Shown here piece after piece: positions 1-9,429 of a DNA stretch of 24,802 nt. The DNA is taken from positions 291,794 through 316,595 of the forward strand of contig KN882214.1 of NCBI GenBank assembly GCA_000934455.1, written 5' to 3'. How positions within the stretch are numbered: position 1 is the first letter of the stretch; each line of letters begins with the position of its first letter. The notes under the pieces were generated by a model. That model was not told the origin of the DNA. It saw nothing but the letters and a program-made list of their open reading frames with translations, and searched no databases. Source of the stretch: Apostichopus parvimensis. Its lineage: Eukaryota; Echinodermata; Holothuroidea; Aspidochirotida; Stichopodidae. Made by a program: the position numbers and the translations under genes.

Positions 1-357
1 CCCACTGAGAAAGAACGAATATTTAACTGTCGCATAGTTCGTTCATATTCTTTGAGATCATGGCTCTGCAGGTCGGTATATACAGAATTGAATACGGTAT
101 AGTAATGAACAGGATAATGTATTTTTATTACGTTAAATTATGCTGGTGTGCGACGTGATACGATCTTCCTTAGATATCAGGCAAACGCCGGGGGCTTGTG
201 TATACAGTTACAGGTTAAGAATGTCTTTACATACGTTATGTTTCTTGCTTGTCATCTTAAATGTTTTATTTAAAAACGTATGAAAACAGAAATTAAGAAA
301 CTAGATCCTTCAAGAAGCTTGTAAGTGCATAGATGGGAGCGATGTAAGAAGGGGATC
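1..357. other. Unique AT-rich sequence, no gene seen
   Basis: No convincing coding frame, RNA gene or mobile-element terminus is visible here. The stretch ends in the first poly-G tract of the window. Confidence 0.5.
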
Positions 358-370
358 GGGGGGGGGGGGG
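358..370 (+). repeat. Poly-G tract (13 G)
   Basis: Thirteen consecutive G. It is one of fifteen G or C homopolymers of 9-13 bases in the window and can itself support a G-quadruplex. Confidence 0.95.
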
Positions 371-584
371 CACTTTTGTAGTTGATATTAAAATGCACAT
401 TTAAGAAAAAAAAAGTACATCCGAAATACACCCCCTCCCCCACCACCTCTGTCAATGAGCGAGATGTAAATATCTGGCTGAAACTCCATGCGATTTATGG
501 TATAGACTGTTGTAGAATTGCACTTATCCCAATTCTTTTGCGCCAAATGCACACTAATACGCTACATGTTTACGGTACCCATCG

Positions 585-595
585 CCCCCCCCCCC
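585..595 (+). repeat. Poly-C tract (11 C)
   Basis: Eleven C, continuing into the C-rich sequence TCCCTCCACCCC. The short open frames across it are proline or glycine runs from low-complexity DNA, not protein signal. Confidence 0.95.
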
Positions 596-689
596 TCCCT
601 CCACCCCAGCTGATCCATGTCCTCTGTGGGTTATTGGGTCTGTGAGTTTACAGAGGGATTGATTTCTGTTTACGACCGGTGTTCTTTTG

Positions 690-930
690 GGTCACGTGTA
701 AAATGACTTGGCCGTGATTGGTTACATTTGATAAGACTGGGCAGTTTTAGTCGTGAATCGCTGCAACCTGCCGACTTACAGTCAGAAATACTCCTTCCAT
801 GGTCAGTATTCCCGAACGAAGCCGACTTGACTTAAAACTGTCAAAGTCGTGCTCGATCGTATACGCACACGCGCACGCATACTGCCCCGAATATCCACGA
901 TCTTCACGTCACGACGTATGTTGTTAGTCG
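690..930. promoter_or_regulatory. CpG-dense patch with promoter-like motifs
   Basis: By hand count about 16 CpG dinucleotides lie in 811-930, more than base composition predicts and unlike the CpG-poor surroundings. Just upstream are an E-box CACGTG (693-698) and an inverted CCAAT box (ATTGG, 717-721). A CRE-like TCACGTCA lies at 904-911. These motifs are short and common, and no transcript or first exon could be tied to them. A CpG-containing simple repeat (ACGCACACGCGCACGC, 863-878) supplies part of the CpG count. A promoter or enhancer is only an inference. Confidence 0.2.
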
Positions 931-1009
931 GACAGTGTTTCAAATCTCGTATATATGATGCGCATTGAAGGTGTAAAGTATGCACGCTTAGTATATAATA
1001 TTTTCGCAT

Positions 1010-1430
1010 TTGAGGTGGAAATGAAGTGTGTCTTCAGATTGTCAAATATTTAAAACTTGTCAATTTTTTTTTTGAAACATGAACAAAACATATAAAAAAA
1101 ACTGGTTTTATGCACGTGTTTAGAAATTGATTCCTGTCGTCTGTCATGCATATCTTTCCAGAAATGTATACATGTTTATATAGAAAACACTGTAACTCTT
1201 CTGGTATCATGAGCTTCTAAAATTGCTTAGTCCTTGTGGTGAAATCTGCTTGGCTGGTATCTTTATATGATAAGATACCATTGTGAATCCCATCCACAAA
1301 CAGCTCGTATAGACGGAGATGCACATTAAAAGAACTATTTTGGGCGGAAACTTCTCAGGTATCTTTGTGGTTCTCCCCTATAAATCAAACTCAAATGTCC
1401 CACTATCATTCAAAGTATATGACCATTCCT
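1010..1430. other. AT-rich sequence with a T10 run
   Basis: Contains a 10-base T run (1064-1073). I see no gene, RNA or transposon end here. Confidence 0.5.
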
Positions 1431-1442
1431 CCCCCCCCCCCC
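1431..1442 (+). repeat. Poly-C tract (12 C)
   Basis: Twelve C followed by TTACCCTTACCC. The flank superficially resembles telomeric repeat but is not the metazoan CCCTAA unit. Confidence 0.95.
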
Positions 1443-2454
1443 TTACCCTTACCCACACAATAGCTTCAAACTCTCTTGTATCGCCCTTGGTTCTCGAAAA
1501 AAGTCCATCATTTTGAAATAACATATGCTTATGGATGTTAAATGGATTGACGGTATATCATAAATGTACGACAAGATAGGTATATAGTATAGTATAGCAA
1601 AGAGAGGAGAGAAAATTGCAGAAGTATGGAATTGACACACCTTCAATAAGTTGACAAGATTTTATCATTATGTTCATCCTTTAAAATGAGAGAAACTTAC
1701 ATCATCAATGTTGCGTTTCTTTTTTTTTCTCTTTTCTTGTTTCTTCTTCAAATCTGTTTTTTTTGGTCTAAGATAAGAATCTTTTCTCGAATTTGTCCTT
1801 GAACTTCTCATGGATTCCTACCTGTAAATGTTAATATGCTAATTTAGTCAACGACAGAAGCGTAAGAGGAAATTTAAGATGTTTGCCCACTCGGAAGTAA
1901 AAAAACAGAGTAAAAGAAATGAGAAGGTGAGGGAGGGAACGTATGTTTACATTTTCTGTGTTAAATTTACTGTGGAAGCGAAACTGCGAGCCAGACATGC
2001 ATACCCATTGATGGGAATCCTCACTAACTCAGACAACATTTCAGGTATAAATTTAATTTATCACCCATTAAGATATTGCTAATGTGTTAGCGGCCCCCTA
2101 TATAATAGGTTGGTTAATGGTATTGAGCAGGATAATGTCATTTTTTTCAGAGAGGAAGTGACGGCCCCGGTGTGTCGGTGTGTGACGTGTGCGTCTGTCT
2201 GTATAAAAGTGTGTTAATGAAGTAACGTCTACGACTGCAGCAGTAAAATGTTACGATAGCAGGAAGCTGGTAAGAAAACGTATAAAGAAAAAGGAGACAA
2301 TAAAAATTTAAAAAAAACTTGTGGAAGCAAAAATAACATGAGAGAAAGAAACAGGCAGAAAGACGAAGAAATAGTGAAGTTTTTACGGCAATGTATATTC
2401 TTAGGGAAACAAAAGGCACTGATAAGGGAATAGGGAAAAAATGTCTATTTAGAA
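1443..2454. other. AT-rich sequence, no gene seen
   Basis: Holds a short TATAG-type simple repeat near 1582-1597 and T-rich stretches around 1715-1762. The longest minus-strand frame overlapping its end (2147-2509) is low complexity (Phe, Ser, Thr-His runs) and reads through the TG microsatellite, so it is not taken as a gene. Confidence 0.45.
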
Positions 2455-2476
2455 TGTGTGTGTGTGTGCGTGTGCG
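2455..2476 (+). repeat. TG/CG microsatellite
   Basis: Alternating TG with two CG interruptions. It borders the GTCCTCGG block on its left side, and a similar TG repeat borders it on the right. Confidence 0.85.
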
Positions 2477-2492
2477 TTTGTTTTGTATTCTG

Positions 2493-2638
2493 ACCGAGGA
2501 CTTGAACAAAAGAATTTCAGGTCCTCGGTTGTGATTTCTAAAGAATCACCACGTCCTCGGAAGAATTCTATTGTATGGGGTATTGTTGAGGTTAGGGTAC
2601 GTGGATTTGAACAATGGAAAATACAATGTGGTCCTCGG
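2493..2638. repeat. GTCCTCGG repeat/inverted-repeat block
   Basis: The 8-mer GTCCTCGG occurs on the plus strand at 2521-2528, 2553-2560 and 2631-2638, and inverted (CCGAGGAC) at 2494-2501. The first and second form a perfect 9-bp stem (2493-2501 with 2521-2529). Two further inverted pairs are nested inside: GTGATT/AATCAC (2531-2536, 2544-2549) and ATTGTAT/ATACAAT (2570-2576, 2621-2627). The segment GGACTTGAACAA (2498) is echoed by GGATTTGAACAA (2602), each leading into a GTCCTCGG, so the block may be two diverged copies of a unit of about 105-110 bp. The overlapping open frames on both strands are by-products. Confidence 0.6.
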
Positions 2639-2658
2639 ACTGAATGTAATACAATCAT

Positions 2659-2676
2659 GCGTGTGTGTGTATGTGA
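2659..2676 (+). repeat. GT microsatellite
   Basis: GCGTGTGTGTGTATGTG. It mirrors the TG repeat on the other side of the GTCCTCGG block. Confidence 0.75.
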
Positions 2677-2699
2677 GAGTCGTATCAAACAATGACTGA

Positions 2700-3330
2700 G
2701 TTAACATGATTTTTTCGTTTCAGTATACTGTTTCTGTCCTTTGTTTTGCCTTTCCTTGAATAGTACAATAGAAAATATCTACCTCTATACTGCCACGCGT
2801 CAACTTCAAGACTTTCTACATCACTGAATGTCGGGCTAATAATTCCACGCTGATGTTGTCTCCAAACAACAAAAAAACAACCCAAAAGAGCATTTGATAT
2901 ATCGTGTCATGTCAACCGTCGATTGATACTTATAATGTTTCTGTGCACCTTTCACTCGCGAGGTACTAGTTCCACTAATCAATCATTTCTGGATCTTTCT
3001 GTTTGCCCAGGAGCTTCCTGCAGGACTGGCCCTTGCCGGTGTGCCCTTTTACGTTGAGTGTATGTAAACACAACCCTCCCGTCGAAATTGACATTTAGAA
3101 AGATCCCGACCTCATTCTTTTTTTTTTGGGGGGTACTTACTCACCGAGAGAGAAGAATTTGAAATGTTTCAACAGTTTACATTAATGAATGGGGTGGCAA
3201 AAAAAGACCTTGAACCGGTTAAGCCGTTTTCTCAAAAACTGAAGCACGTGAAAGACTGAAAAAGAACAGACAGTGAAAAAAAAGAGATAATTTACTTTAT
3301 GCGCAGAAGTTCAAACTCCTAAATCTCTCA
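2700..3330. other. AT-rich sequence, no gene seen
   Basis: No support for coding. It holds a T10-G6 junction at 3118-3133. Confidence 0.45.
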
Positions 3331-3385
3331 CTACCGCTCTCCATTCCCTTCCCCATCCCCCTCCCTCACCCGACCCCCTGACAGT
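3331..3385 (+). repeat. Pyrimidine-rich C/T tract
   Basis: C/T-rich stretch (CCATTCCCTTCCCCATCCCC and following). The same texture recurs at 3905-3955 and 4105-4140. A 14-bp perfect palindrome, ATTTCATATGAAAT, lies just downstream at 3412-3425. Confidence 0.6.
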
Positions 3386-5272
3386 TGTTCCTCCGCCTAC
3401 ATTGAGCTATCATTTCATATGAAATTGGGTTCGTAAGTTATATCAAAGTTATGAAAAGTTATGATAATTAAGTATTCTATTTTTTTTAAATTATTATATA
3501 TTATTTTCATAAGAGTACTGTGACATCTTATTGTATACAGCATGCGACAATTCCTCCTCTCTCTCTATTACCCGTAAATCTAGTACGACAAATTCTTAGC
3601 CTCATGCAGTTCCGGAAACTCATGAACTGCGGCTCTAATTTACCTAGTCCCGTTAGAGTTATTCCTTGCTGGAAGACAACTTGAATAAACAGAAGATGGG
3701 GTTCGTAAACCTATAAATCGTTGGGACCGTGAAGAGGGACTCTAATTCTAAGTTTCAAGGGCAGGTCTAGTTTGGTTGAGACTCCTCAATCATTAATTTG
3801 TTTTAACTTATTTTAAATTTATTTCCTTTTTTTTTGCATATCTTGTTTCGTTGCCAACTTTGCTGATCACTACAACCAGTTTTTGTTTCTTCGTCTTTTT
3901 CCTGTGCACCTCACTTCACCGTCCCCACCCCCTACCTCACCCTCACACATCTCCAGTACTCCTTGTCATCCACTATGGATGGACAAATCTCGCATGGTTT
4001 TAAATTAACACTACTAACTACTACCATTACCTTATATACGTAGTATTTATCTTATATCATTATCTTATCACATATATGTATATTGTTCATTACTATACTT
4101 GCACAACCTCCCCAATCCCCTCCATCAATCCTCTCCGGGCCTCGAAATTGTACAAGATAACTATATACTTATAGACGGGGAAGTAGATTGTATGTAATCG
4201 AGCAACATAGTTTCGCGGAATAGGTCATACAGATTTTACACGTCAAATATTTTCATTTTTCAATGTGTAGGGTGCAGTGCAACCGCCAACGAAGGTGTCC
4301 TGTCAGTAAAGTTGACGCTTCCAAATCGAACATTAGTTTAACTTTAATAACTATCGAATATTTCTTTCATTGCTTGAAATGAAACGTGACTAATGCATGA
4401 ATTATCAGATTTTTTTATTTAAATTAGTGTTAATATCAACTTAAACAAAACATGTATTAAAATAAGACTCATTCCAATCAATGACGTCATTTTCTTCCAT
4501 CATCAGGGATCCGTTTAAACATAATATAACATTTGCTTGCAAGGTTTGCCATGGTAAGATTTTTTTCCTGTACTCAACTTTCTCACCGCAAAATATTAAT
4601 TTCATCATATTGGGACAATAAAATAAAAAATAAATAAAAAATACAGAGTTACTTATTGAACGAAAATATAAAACAAAAAGGTTGATCAAAATCCTTGAAT
4701 AATGTTTGAGTCAGTTTTTAGCGTTGAATTTAGTGCAATCAATCGTATGTATCCGAAATCGGTCTTGTCGGTTTCAAAGTGTCTCGTTGAGATGTACATA
4801 TGGCAATCAATTACGTTGCTACCACAGAATCTTTATAATCATGGACAGAGAAAGAAAGAAAAACAAAACGATAAAGAGATTGAGAGAGAAAAAGAAAACT
4901 TGCAATGAAGGTTATCTTCCTCAAGAGAAAAAAAAAACATATAAACAGATCTTTCAAAGACGAATTATTCAGTTAATAAGACGCTAAGGTATTGATTACT
5001 TTCAACTGTAGGGAATCTTAAAAGAATACTGAGCAGTTTAGCATTAATTTGATTATTGACTATAGCGATTACATGACCACAACAAGGTTAATGTTATTTG
5101 GAACACGAAATTAATCAAGTTGAAAGGAGGAGAAAAAACTACGAACGGAACGGAAAAGGATTACATTTAAACAAAAACAATTGTAAATACGGCTATGGGA
5201 AAGACGAGAGGAGACCTTTAATTGATGAAGACTTCGTTATTTTGTCAACGGTAACCTAAGTTTTGTTTTTAT
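3386..5272. other. Unique AT-rich sequence, no gene seen
   Basis: Contains a CT repeat (about 3553-3567), a 7-bp hairpin GCAGTTC/GAACTGC (3606-3612, 3624-3630), scattered pyrimidine-rich runs and a purine-rich stretch at 4841-4902. Open frames here are 60-93 codons, AT-biased and without recognisable motifs. Confidence 0.45.
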
Positions 5273-5304
5273 GGGGGAGGGGGTAGGGTGGGTGTGGGAA
5301 TGGG
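5273..5304 (+). other. G-quadruplex motif
   Basis: Six G-runs of 3-5 bases separated by 1-3 bases: GGGGG-A-GGGGG-TA-GGG-T-GGG-TGT-GGG-AAT-GGG. This satisfies the usual four-run, short-loop quadruplex rule with runs to spare. The last 20 bases double as the left arm of the inverted repeat with 5411-5430. Folding in the cell is inferred, not shown. Confidence 0.8.
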
Positions 5305-5430
5305 AGTGGCGAGGTAAGGGGGTTACTTGGGAGGCGTGAGGGCAGGTGTGGAGGTAGACTGATTCCATGTTCTATCTTCTTTTCCATGGATACGGACGTG
5401 ATGTATTTTCCCCATTCCCACACCCACCCT
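5285..5430. repeat. 20-bp perfect inverted repeat (G-rich/C-rich foldback)
   Basis: AGGGTGGGTGTGGGAATGGG at 5285-5304 is the exact reverse complement of 5411-5430. The spacer is 106 bases and still G-rich on its left side. Pairing stops immediately at both ends (5284/5431 and 5305/5410 do not match). The C-rich arm read alone is an i-motif type sequence. Confidence 0.9.
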
Positions 5431-5694
5431 TCAGGAAATTTGAGTTAAGCTATTCTTTGAAAAGATATAGTTCTGCAACACCCTACATCTAATCTTACCT
5501 TTCCATTAGCCTTACCCTTTCCCAGTACCCCCATGCCTCCGTCTCATAGGATTTTTTACTTGTAACAACTTTCACTTGTTCGGTTACGTCATGGTTTCAC
5601 CTTTTAACCTATGGATCGGCATACTTTAGATTTTTGTGTTCAATCTATATAGGCCTAACTATATACAGCGGTGTGACACCAGTGAGATGATAGT
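5431..5694. other. Unique sequence, no gene seen
   Basis: No coding or RNA signal. A tiny hairpin GGTGT-G-ACACC lies at 5670-5680. Confidence 0.4.
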
Positions 5695-5706
5695 GGGGGG
5701 GGGGGG
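5695..5706 (+). repeat. Poly-G tract (12 G)
   Basis: Twelve G, flanked by TAGT and TGCC. Confidence 0.95.
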
Positions 5707-6310
5707 TGCCCGTACCACGGAGCCTTAAAAACCCGGATACACGCAGCATATTGCGTTAAAAATTGACGCGTTCAATATCATCCAGAAGATATTAGAACCG
5801 AGTCTCATTGCGCTAATGTGACCTCATGAATTGTACTCTTCGAGGGCTTCCAAGTTAATCGTTACGCCGCCTTATATCGATATAGTCGTTTCTGCAAGCT
5901 TTTACCAATATTTATCGTACTGAAACACTCATTCCTAAAATGAATGAAAGAGCAGTCAAGTGATATTTCGATCAAATATGTATATCTTTATATGCAGAGT
6001 GTTCATATCCCAGATATTATATTATATATAATTTGGAGGGGAAAGAATCTTAAATTGACTTGTTATCTGTAATAAGACACAGTTCATTAAGTGCACAAAA
6101 TGAGGACAATGTATATTATTCCATCAAGTACTTCAAGACGACATTGCCTATACTAATTTTCGAAAGGTTCTGATGTAGATAAAAGCTGGGCCAGTTAGAT
6201 CATAATATTTTGTTCAAAATGAAATTTACTTTGTAGAGGATATTGCCAATTCTAGGGCAATTTTTAATATTAAAGTTACATTTTCTATACTATTCTTTAT
6301 CTCGTAAATG
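5707..6310. other. Unique AT-rich sequence, no gene seen
   Basis: A short hairpin ATTGCC/GGCAAT sits at 6242-6261. No gene is recognised. Confidence 0.45.
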
Positions 6311-6520
6311 TGAGTACACTATAAGCTATAACAGACTTGTAGTGCGGGTACAACTGCATGAGTACGATTACCAGACGATTTCTCCGTTGTAGACGTACAA
6401 GTACGCAGGAGTGCAATGTTATAGGAGTCCGAGTACTTAATCTTACAACAGGGTATTATATTGTTTATATGCCCCTGGTGCTGATATGAGTACCAACCAA
6501 TACGAGGTGCATGAGTACAG
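6311..6520. repeat. Degenerate GTAC-rich repeat
   Basis: The tetramer GTAC occurs eight times in 205 bases (6314, 6348, 6362, 6395, 6401, 6433, 6490, 6515), five of them as GAGTAC and one as AAGTAC. Random sequence of this size would hold about one GTAC. Spacing is irregular, which suggests an old, heavily mutated minisatellite. It directly abuts the tail side of the SINE. The minus-strand frame across it is not considered coding. Confidence 0.55.
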
Positions 6521-6718
6521 ACAAACATGCTATACAGTATATGTATGTATGTATTTTAGATCCTCCTGCAAGCAGGAATTCGCGAAGAAGCCATCATTGG
6601 CTTATCAAAGCAGCAAGCTGACCGAAGTCAGTCTCTTAGATTCATATTAAACGTCCATGATTATGAATTGTCAATTGTCAACAACTCTGTAACTGGACGA
6701 CATACATTAATCTTGGAG

Positions 6719-6729
6719 TGACTCGAACT
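6719..6729 (-). promoter_or_regulatory. RNA polymerase III B box of the SINE
   Basis: The minus strand reads AGTTCGAGTCA against the consensus GGTTCGANTCC, with mismatches only at the two end positions. It lies 36 bases downstream of the A box, within the normal tRNA range. Confidence 0.75.
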
Positions 6730-6765
6730 CGGCACCTTATGATAGAAGGCACCGGTCGGCGTTAA

Positions 6766-6776
6766 CCACTGAACTA
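6766..6776 (-). promoter_or_regulatory. RNA polymerase III A box of the SINE
   Basis: The minus strand reads TAGTTCAGTGG, fitting the A-box consensus TRGYNNANNGG at every constrained position. It lies 8 bases into the tRNA-like head, as expected for a tRNA-derived element. Confidence 0.8.
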
Positions 6777-6780
6777 ACAC

Positions 6781-6817
6781 TCCTTGTGATTATATGATTA
6801 TTATCCTTGTGATTATA
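6781..6817 (+). repeat. 14-bp direct repeat at the SINE 5' end
   Basis: TCCTTGTGATTATA occurs exactly at 6781-6794 and 6804-6817 (period 23). The first copy overlaps the last three bases of the SINE head. Both copies are on the same side of the element, so this is not a normal target-site duplication. Confidence 0.8.
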
Positions 6818-7713
6818 CATGATTATATGAGTTATATGAACGGACCCTCTACAAGTCTATACGTGCTCTGACAGAATCATAAGACGACACAACGGGCACA
6901 AGGGGTAGTCGCTCTTTTCTTTAAAGGAGCTTTCTTAGTTGAATTTTATCAACGCTGAAATATTCACATTTTATTCTTTGCGTGTGATTATGACACTGCC
7001 TTGAAAAAAAAACAGTGTTTGCATGGGCGACAACAAATCAGGAGTATTCTTTTTTAGATTGATCAGTAGCCATGTTATTTGAATAATAGGTGTATAGGTT
7101 TGGTAAAATTGATTATCGAACGAAGAAAGCTGCTTTAACCTTATCGTCATCACTCACAAATTTAAGCTTGATATAAAAATGTTAATGTTAATAATGTTGA
7201 AAGGTAATTTACAGGAGTAATTTTTGTAAAATTACTCTCAGACATTAAGGATGGTGAAATTACACATAAGATATATCAGAGATATAAAATACTTTGATGG
7301 TGATGCTAAAAATGTTTTCTGACATTTGAACATGAGTGTGGCCATTATTTTGATTTTCTAGCATATTTTGTTGCCATTACTGATGACCTTTAACAAAGGC
7401 AATTATATTTCTCTTACAACTTATCATTTTATAATCATGAGAGAAAGTGTCTTTTTTCCCCCTCTTCTTTCAAGAGATGTTAATTACAATATATATGGCC
7501 TTGTATTGCTCTCTGTTAGTAACTTGGTTACGTTTCAAAACGTTTGAAGCTGACCAAAACCTTGATTTCTGCTTCAGGCAAACTTCGTCACCAAATTCAA
7601 TGTAAATAGCTACAATTGGAATTATCGCACATTCTAACCATATTTCAAATTTGTTGACATGAAATTACAGATCTGTCAAAACTCCACTTGTAGACTCCCC
7701 ACCTCCCTTCCCA
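6818..7713. other. Unique AT-rich sequence with one strong hairpin
   Basis: No gene is seen. At 7215-7237 a perfect 10-bp stem (GAGTAATTTT / AAAATTACTC) closes a 3-base loop TGT. Function is unknown, and an RNA role would require transcription across it. Confidence 0.45.
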
Positions 7714-7725
7714 CCCCCCCCCCCC
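7714..7725 (+). repeat. Poly-C tract (12 C)
   Basis: Twelve C within a longer pyrimidine stretch (about 7695-7740). Confidence 0.95.
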
Positions 7726-8991
7726 TTTTCCTCTCCGCCTAGCATTCTGTAACCTCATTAAAGTTGGTCACGATCTATTTGAGCAACTTTGCATTGTTAA
7801 ATACGTATAATGAATTTGAAACTTACAGGATCGCCAAAAGCGGGTTTGAAAGTTGTTAAATATTTTCATGGAAAGATTCTGCCAACTGCGATATAATGAT
7901 ATAAAATAATAAGGGAAAAAAATAACATTTTTTCCCCTCTCCAACGTATAAAATTCTTCTTTATCGTTCACAATCTGCATGATCGGTTTAATCTAATCAT
8001 TATTCTATAATAACGTAAAATAAATGACCATGTACCAGATTTTGGACCCTTTGTAAGGGTTCTTAAAAACCAACTAGCCTATGTGAAAACTGGGTATGGT
8101 AGGAGGGGTACACATTGTTCTATGCCAGAGGTGGGGGAAGAGGTTAAAAGGGGCTGCTGGTTAAACTAACACCCCTCCCCGACACCCTTACCCGCCCCAA
8201 TAAAGAAAAACAATGAAAATAAAACTTACCAATTTGACACTGGAAAGTGTAACTTCTAGAAAGATTTATAATTAATGACTTTACTCCGGCCTTCTTCAAC
8301 CATCAATAACAGCAAACTAACGTCATTGTGACAAATTTCAATTTTTTTTATTTATTTTTATATTGGTCCCGTTACTATACCAGTGTAAATCATTTTCGAG
8401 ACAATATTACGCTACATTTTTTTCTTGTTTCTTGTTCAAAACCACAAACGGAAAACTACGGTCTGTAGCACTCTGGCAACAATTCTAAGGGCTAAATGAG
8501 TGGGTTATTGTTCTCTTTCAATGACCTCAGACATGGGAAGCCAAACGTGCATTTTACTCTCAAAATATGGACTGAATTCTCTCACATTCGTGACTCTGGT
8601 ATAATGAATGCCCTCAAGTAGTGTTACATATTGTCAATATACTCCACTCCATAAATTGGTTAAGTGGGCATTCCTTCTCTAGAAGGGATACAGGTTGCTA
8701 TGGTAACATCGAAAGTCAAAAAGGGTGTTTATTTATTCTGATACCATTTTTTTTTTACTCTCTAGATATTCGAAGCTATGACATATCGGCCAATGATTCT
8801 TAACCTACAAGCCGACACATTTTAAAGGGAACACTAGAGTTGACAATTCCAAAATAAATTATACAACGTAGATAATGTAAGCAACATATTTAAATATAGA
8901 TACAACTGCGTTGCTGACATAGAAAATATTTCAATTCCGATTCTCATTACGTGGCGACTTCATAACTTATTCTGTTTATTCATTTTTTATA
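7726..8991. other. Unique AT-rich sequence, no gene seen
   Basis: Contains an 8-bp G-rich/C-rich inverted pair, GGAGGGGT (8102-8109) with ACCCCTCC (8171-8178), and a T/A-rich stretch at 8342-8361. Open frames are short and unremarkable. Confidence 0.45.
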
Positions 8992-9002
8992 GGGGGGGGG
9001 GG
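8992..9002 (+). repeat. Poly-G tract (11 G)
   Basis: Eleven G between TTTATA and TGCATAG. Confidence 0.95.
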
Positions 9003-9075
9003 TGCATAGTATGACGTCACTGCTAACTATAGCACATAACAAATGTGTTTTTCTCTTAGGATTTTAAAATGCTAA

Positions 9076-9429
9076 ATGAGTGTTAGTTACCGCAGGGATT
9101 ATTATGACAACTCGCTGGTCACAGCTGTAGCGTCAGGTCACTTCAAAGAGGGCATTAATTACAATCCTTCCCATCCCCAATGGCAGGGTGTAGGGCGTCA
9201 GCCTTCAGGGAACCCGCGCCCTTCACCTGGGATTTCCTTGGGACTAACCAGAATTAGCTTCAAACAAAATTTTGCTCAGTGCAATAGTGGAAATATTTTC
9301 ACACACTTTGCGCACTTGTTTACATTTTACCGTTGTTTTCTTATTCGCAGTCATTTCCATAGTTATTCCGGCATCTACTGGTACTTGTGTCCCCCCCCCC
9401 CCCACCCCACCCATCTCCTGTATCCGTAA
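9076..9429 (+). other. Unassigned 117-codon open frame, doubtful
   Basis: The frame is open from an ATG at 9076 to 9429. Its first half (to about 9250) is less AT-rich than its surroundings and encodes a mixed-composition peptide (YRRDYYDNSLVTAVASGHFK near the start) with no motif I recognise. The second half is aromatic-rich and runs through the poly-C tract as a run of prolines, which argues against a real C-terminus. If anything here is coding, it would be only the first half as an exon. More likely it is chance or a repeat relic. Confidence 0.1.
9391..9403 (+). repeat. Poly-C tract (13 C)
   Basis: Thirteen C followed by ACCCCACCC. Confidence 0.95.

Larger units (their letters stand above)
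6536..6783 (-). mobile_element. tRNA-derived SINE
   Basis: Read on the minus strand, it starts at 6783 with a tRNA-like head of about 69 bases (6783-6715), continues into an unrelated body and ends in a short ACAT/ATAC tail near 6555-6536. The head has a perfect A-box match and a 9-of-11 B-box match, GGAGT/ACTCC acceptor-like ends, and a 5-bp anticodon-type stem with a 7-base loop CTATCAT (6750-6734). T-arm pairing is degraded, so it is not a functional tRNA. The body carries three perfect hairpins close to the 3' end, the last just before the tail, as in SINEs mobilised by LINEs that recognise a 3' stem-loop. No clear target-site duplication was found. The family could not be assigned. Confidence 0.8.

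Noticed and set aside
1431-1455. Interstitial telomere repeat (CCCTTACCCTTACCC)
   Set aside because: The unit is CCCTTA in the wrong base order for TTAGGG/CCCTAA telomeres and has only two copies.
2147-2509. 120-codon minus-strand frame rich in Phe/Ser/Thr-His
   Set aside because: Low complexity, reads through the TG microsatellite, no motif or homology recognised.
6715-6783. Functional tRNA gene
   Set aside because: A and B boxes and an anticodon-type loop are present, but the T-arm does not pair, the acceptor is shortened and a SINE body follows. It is a SINE head.
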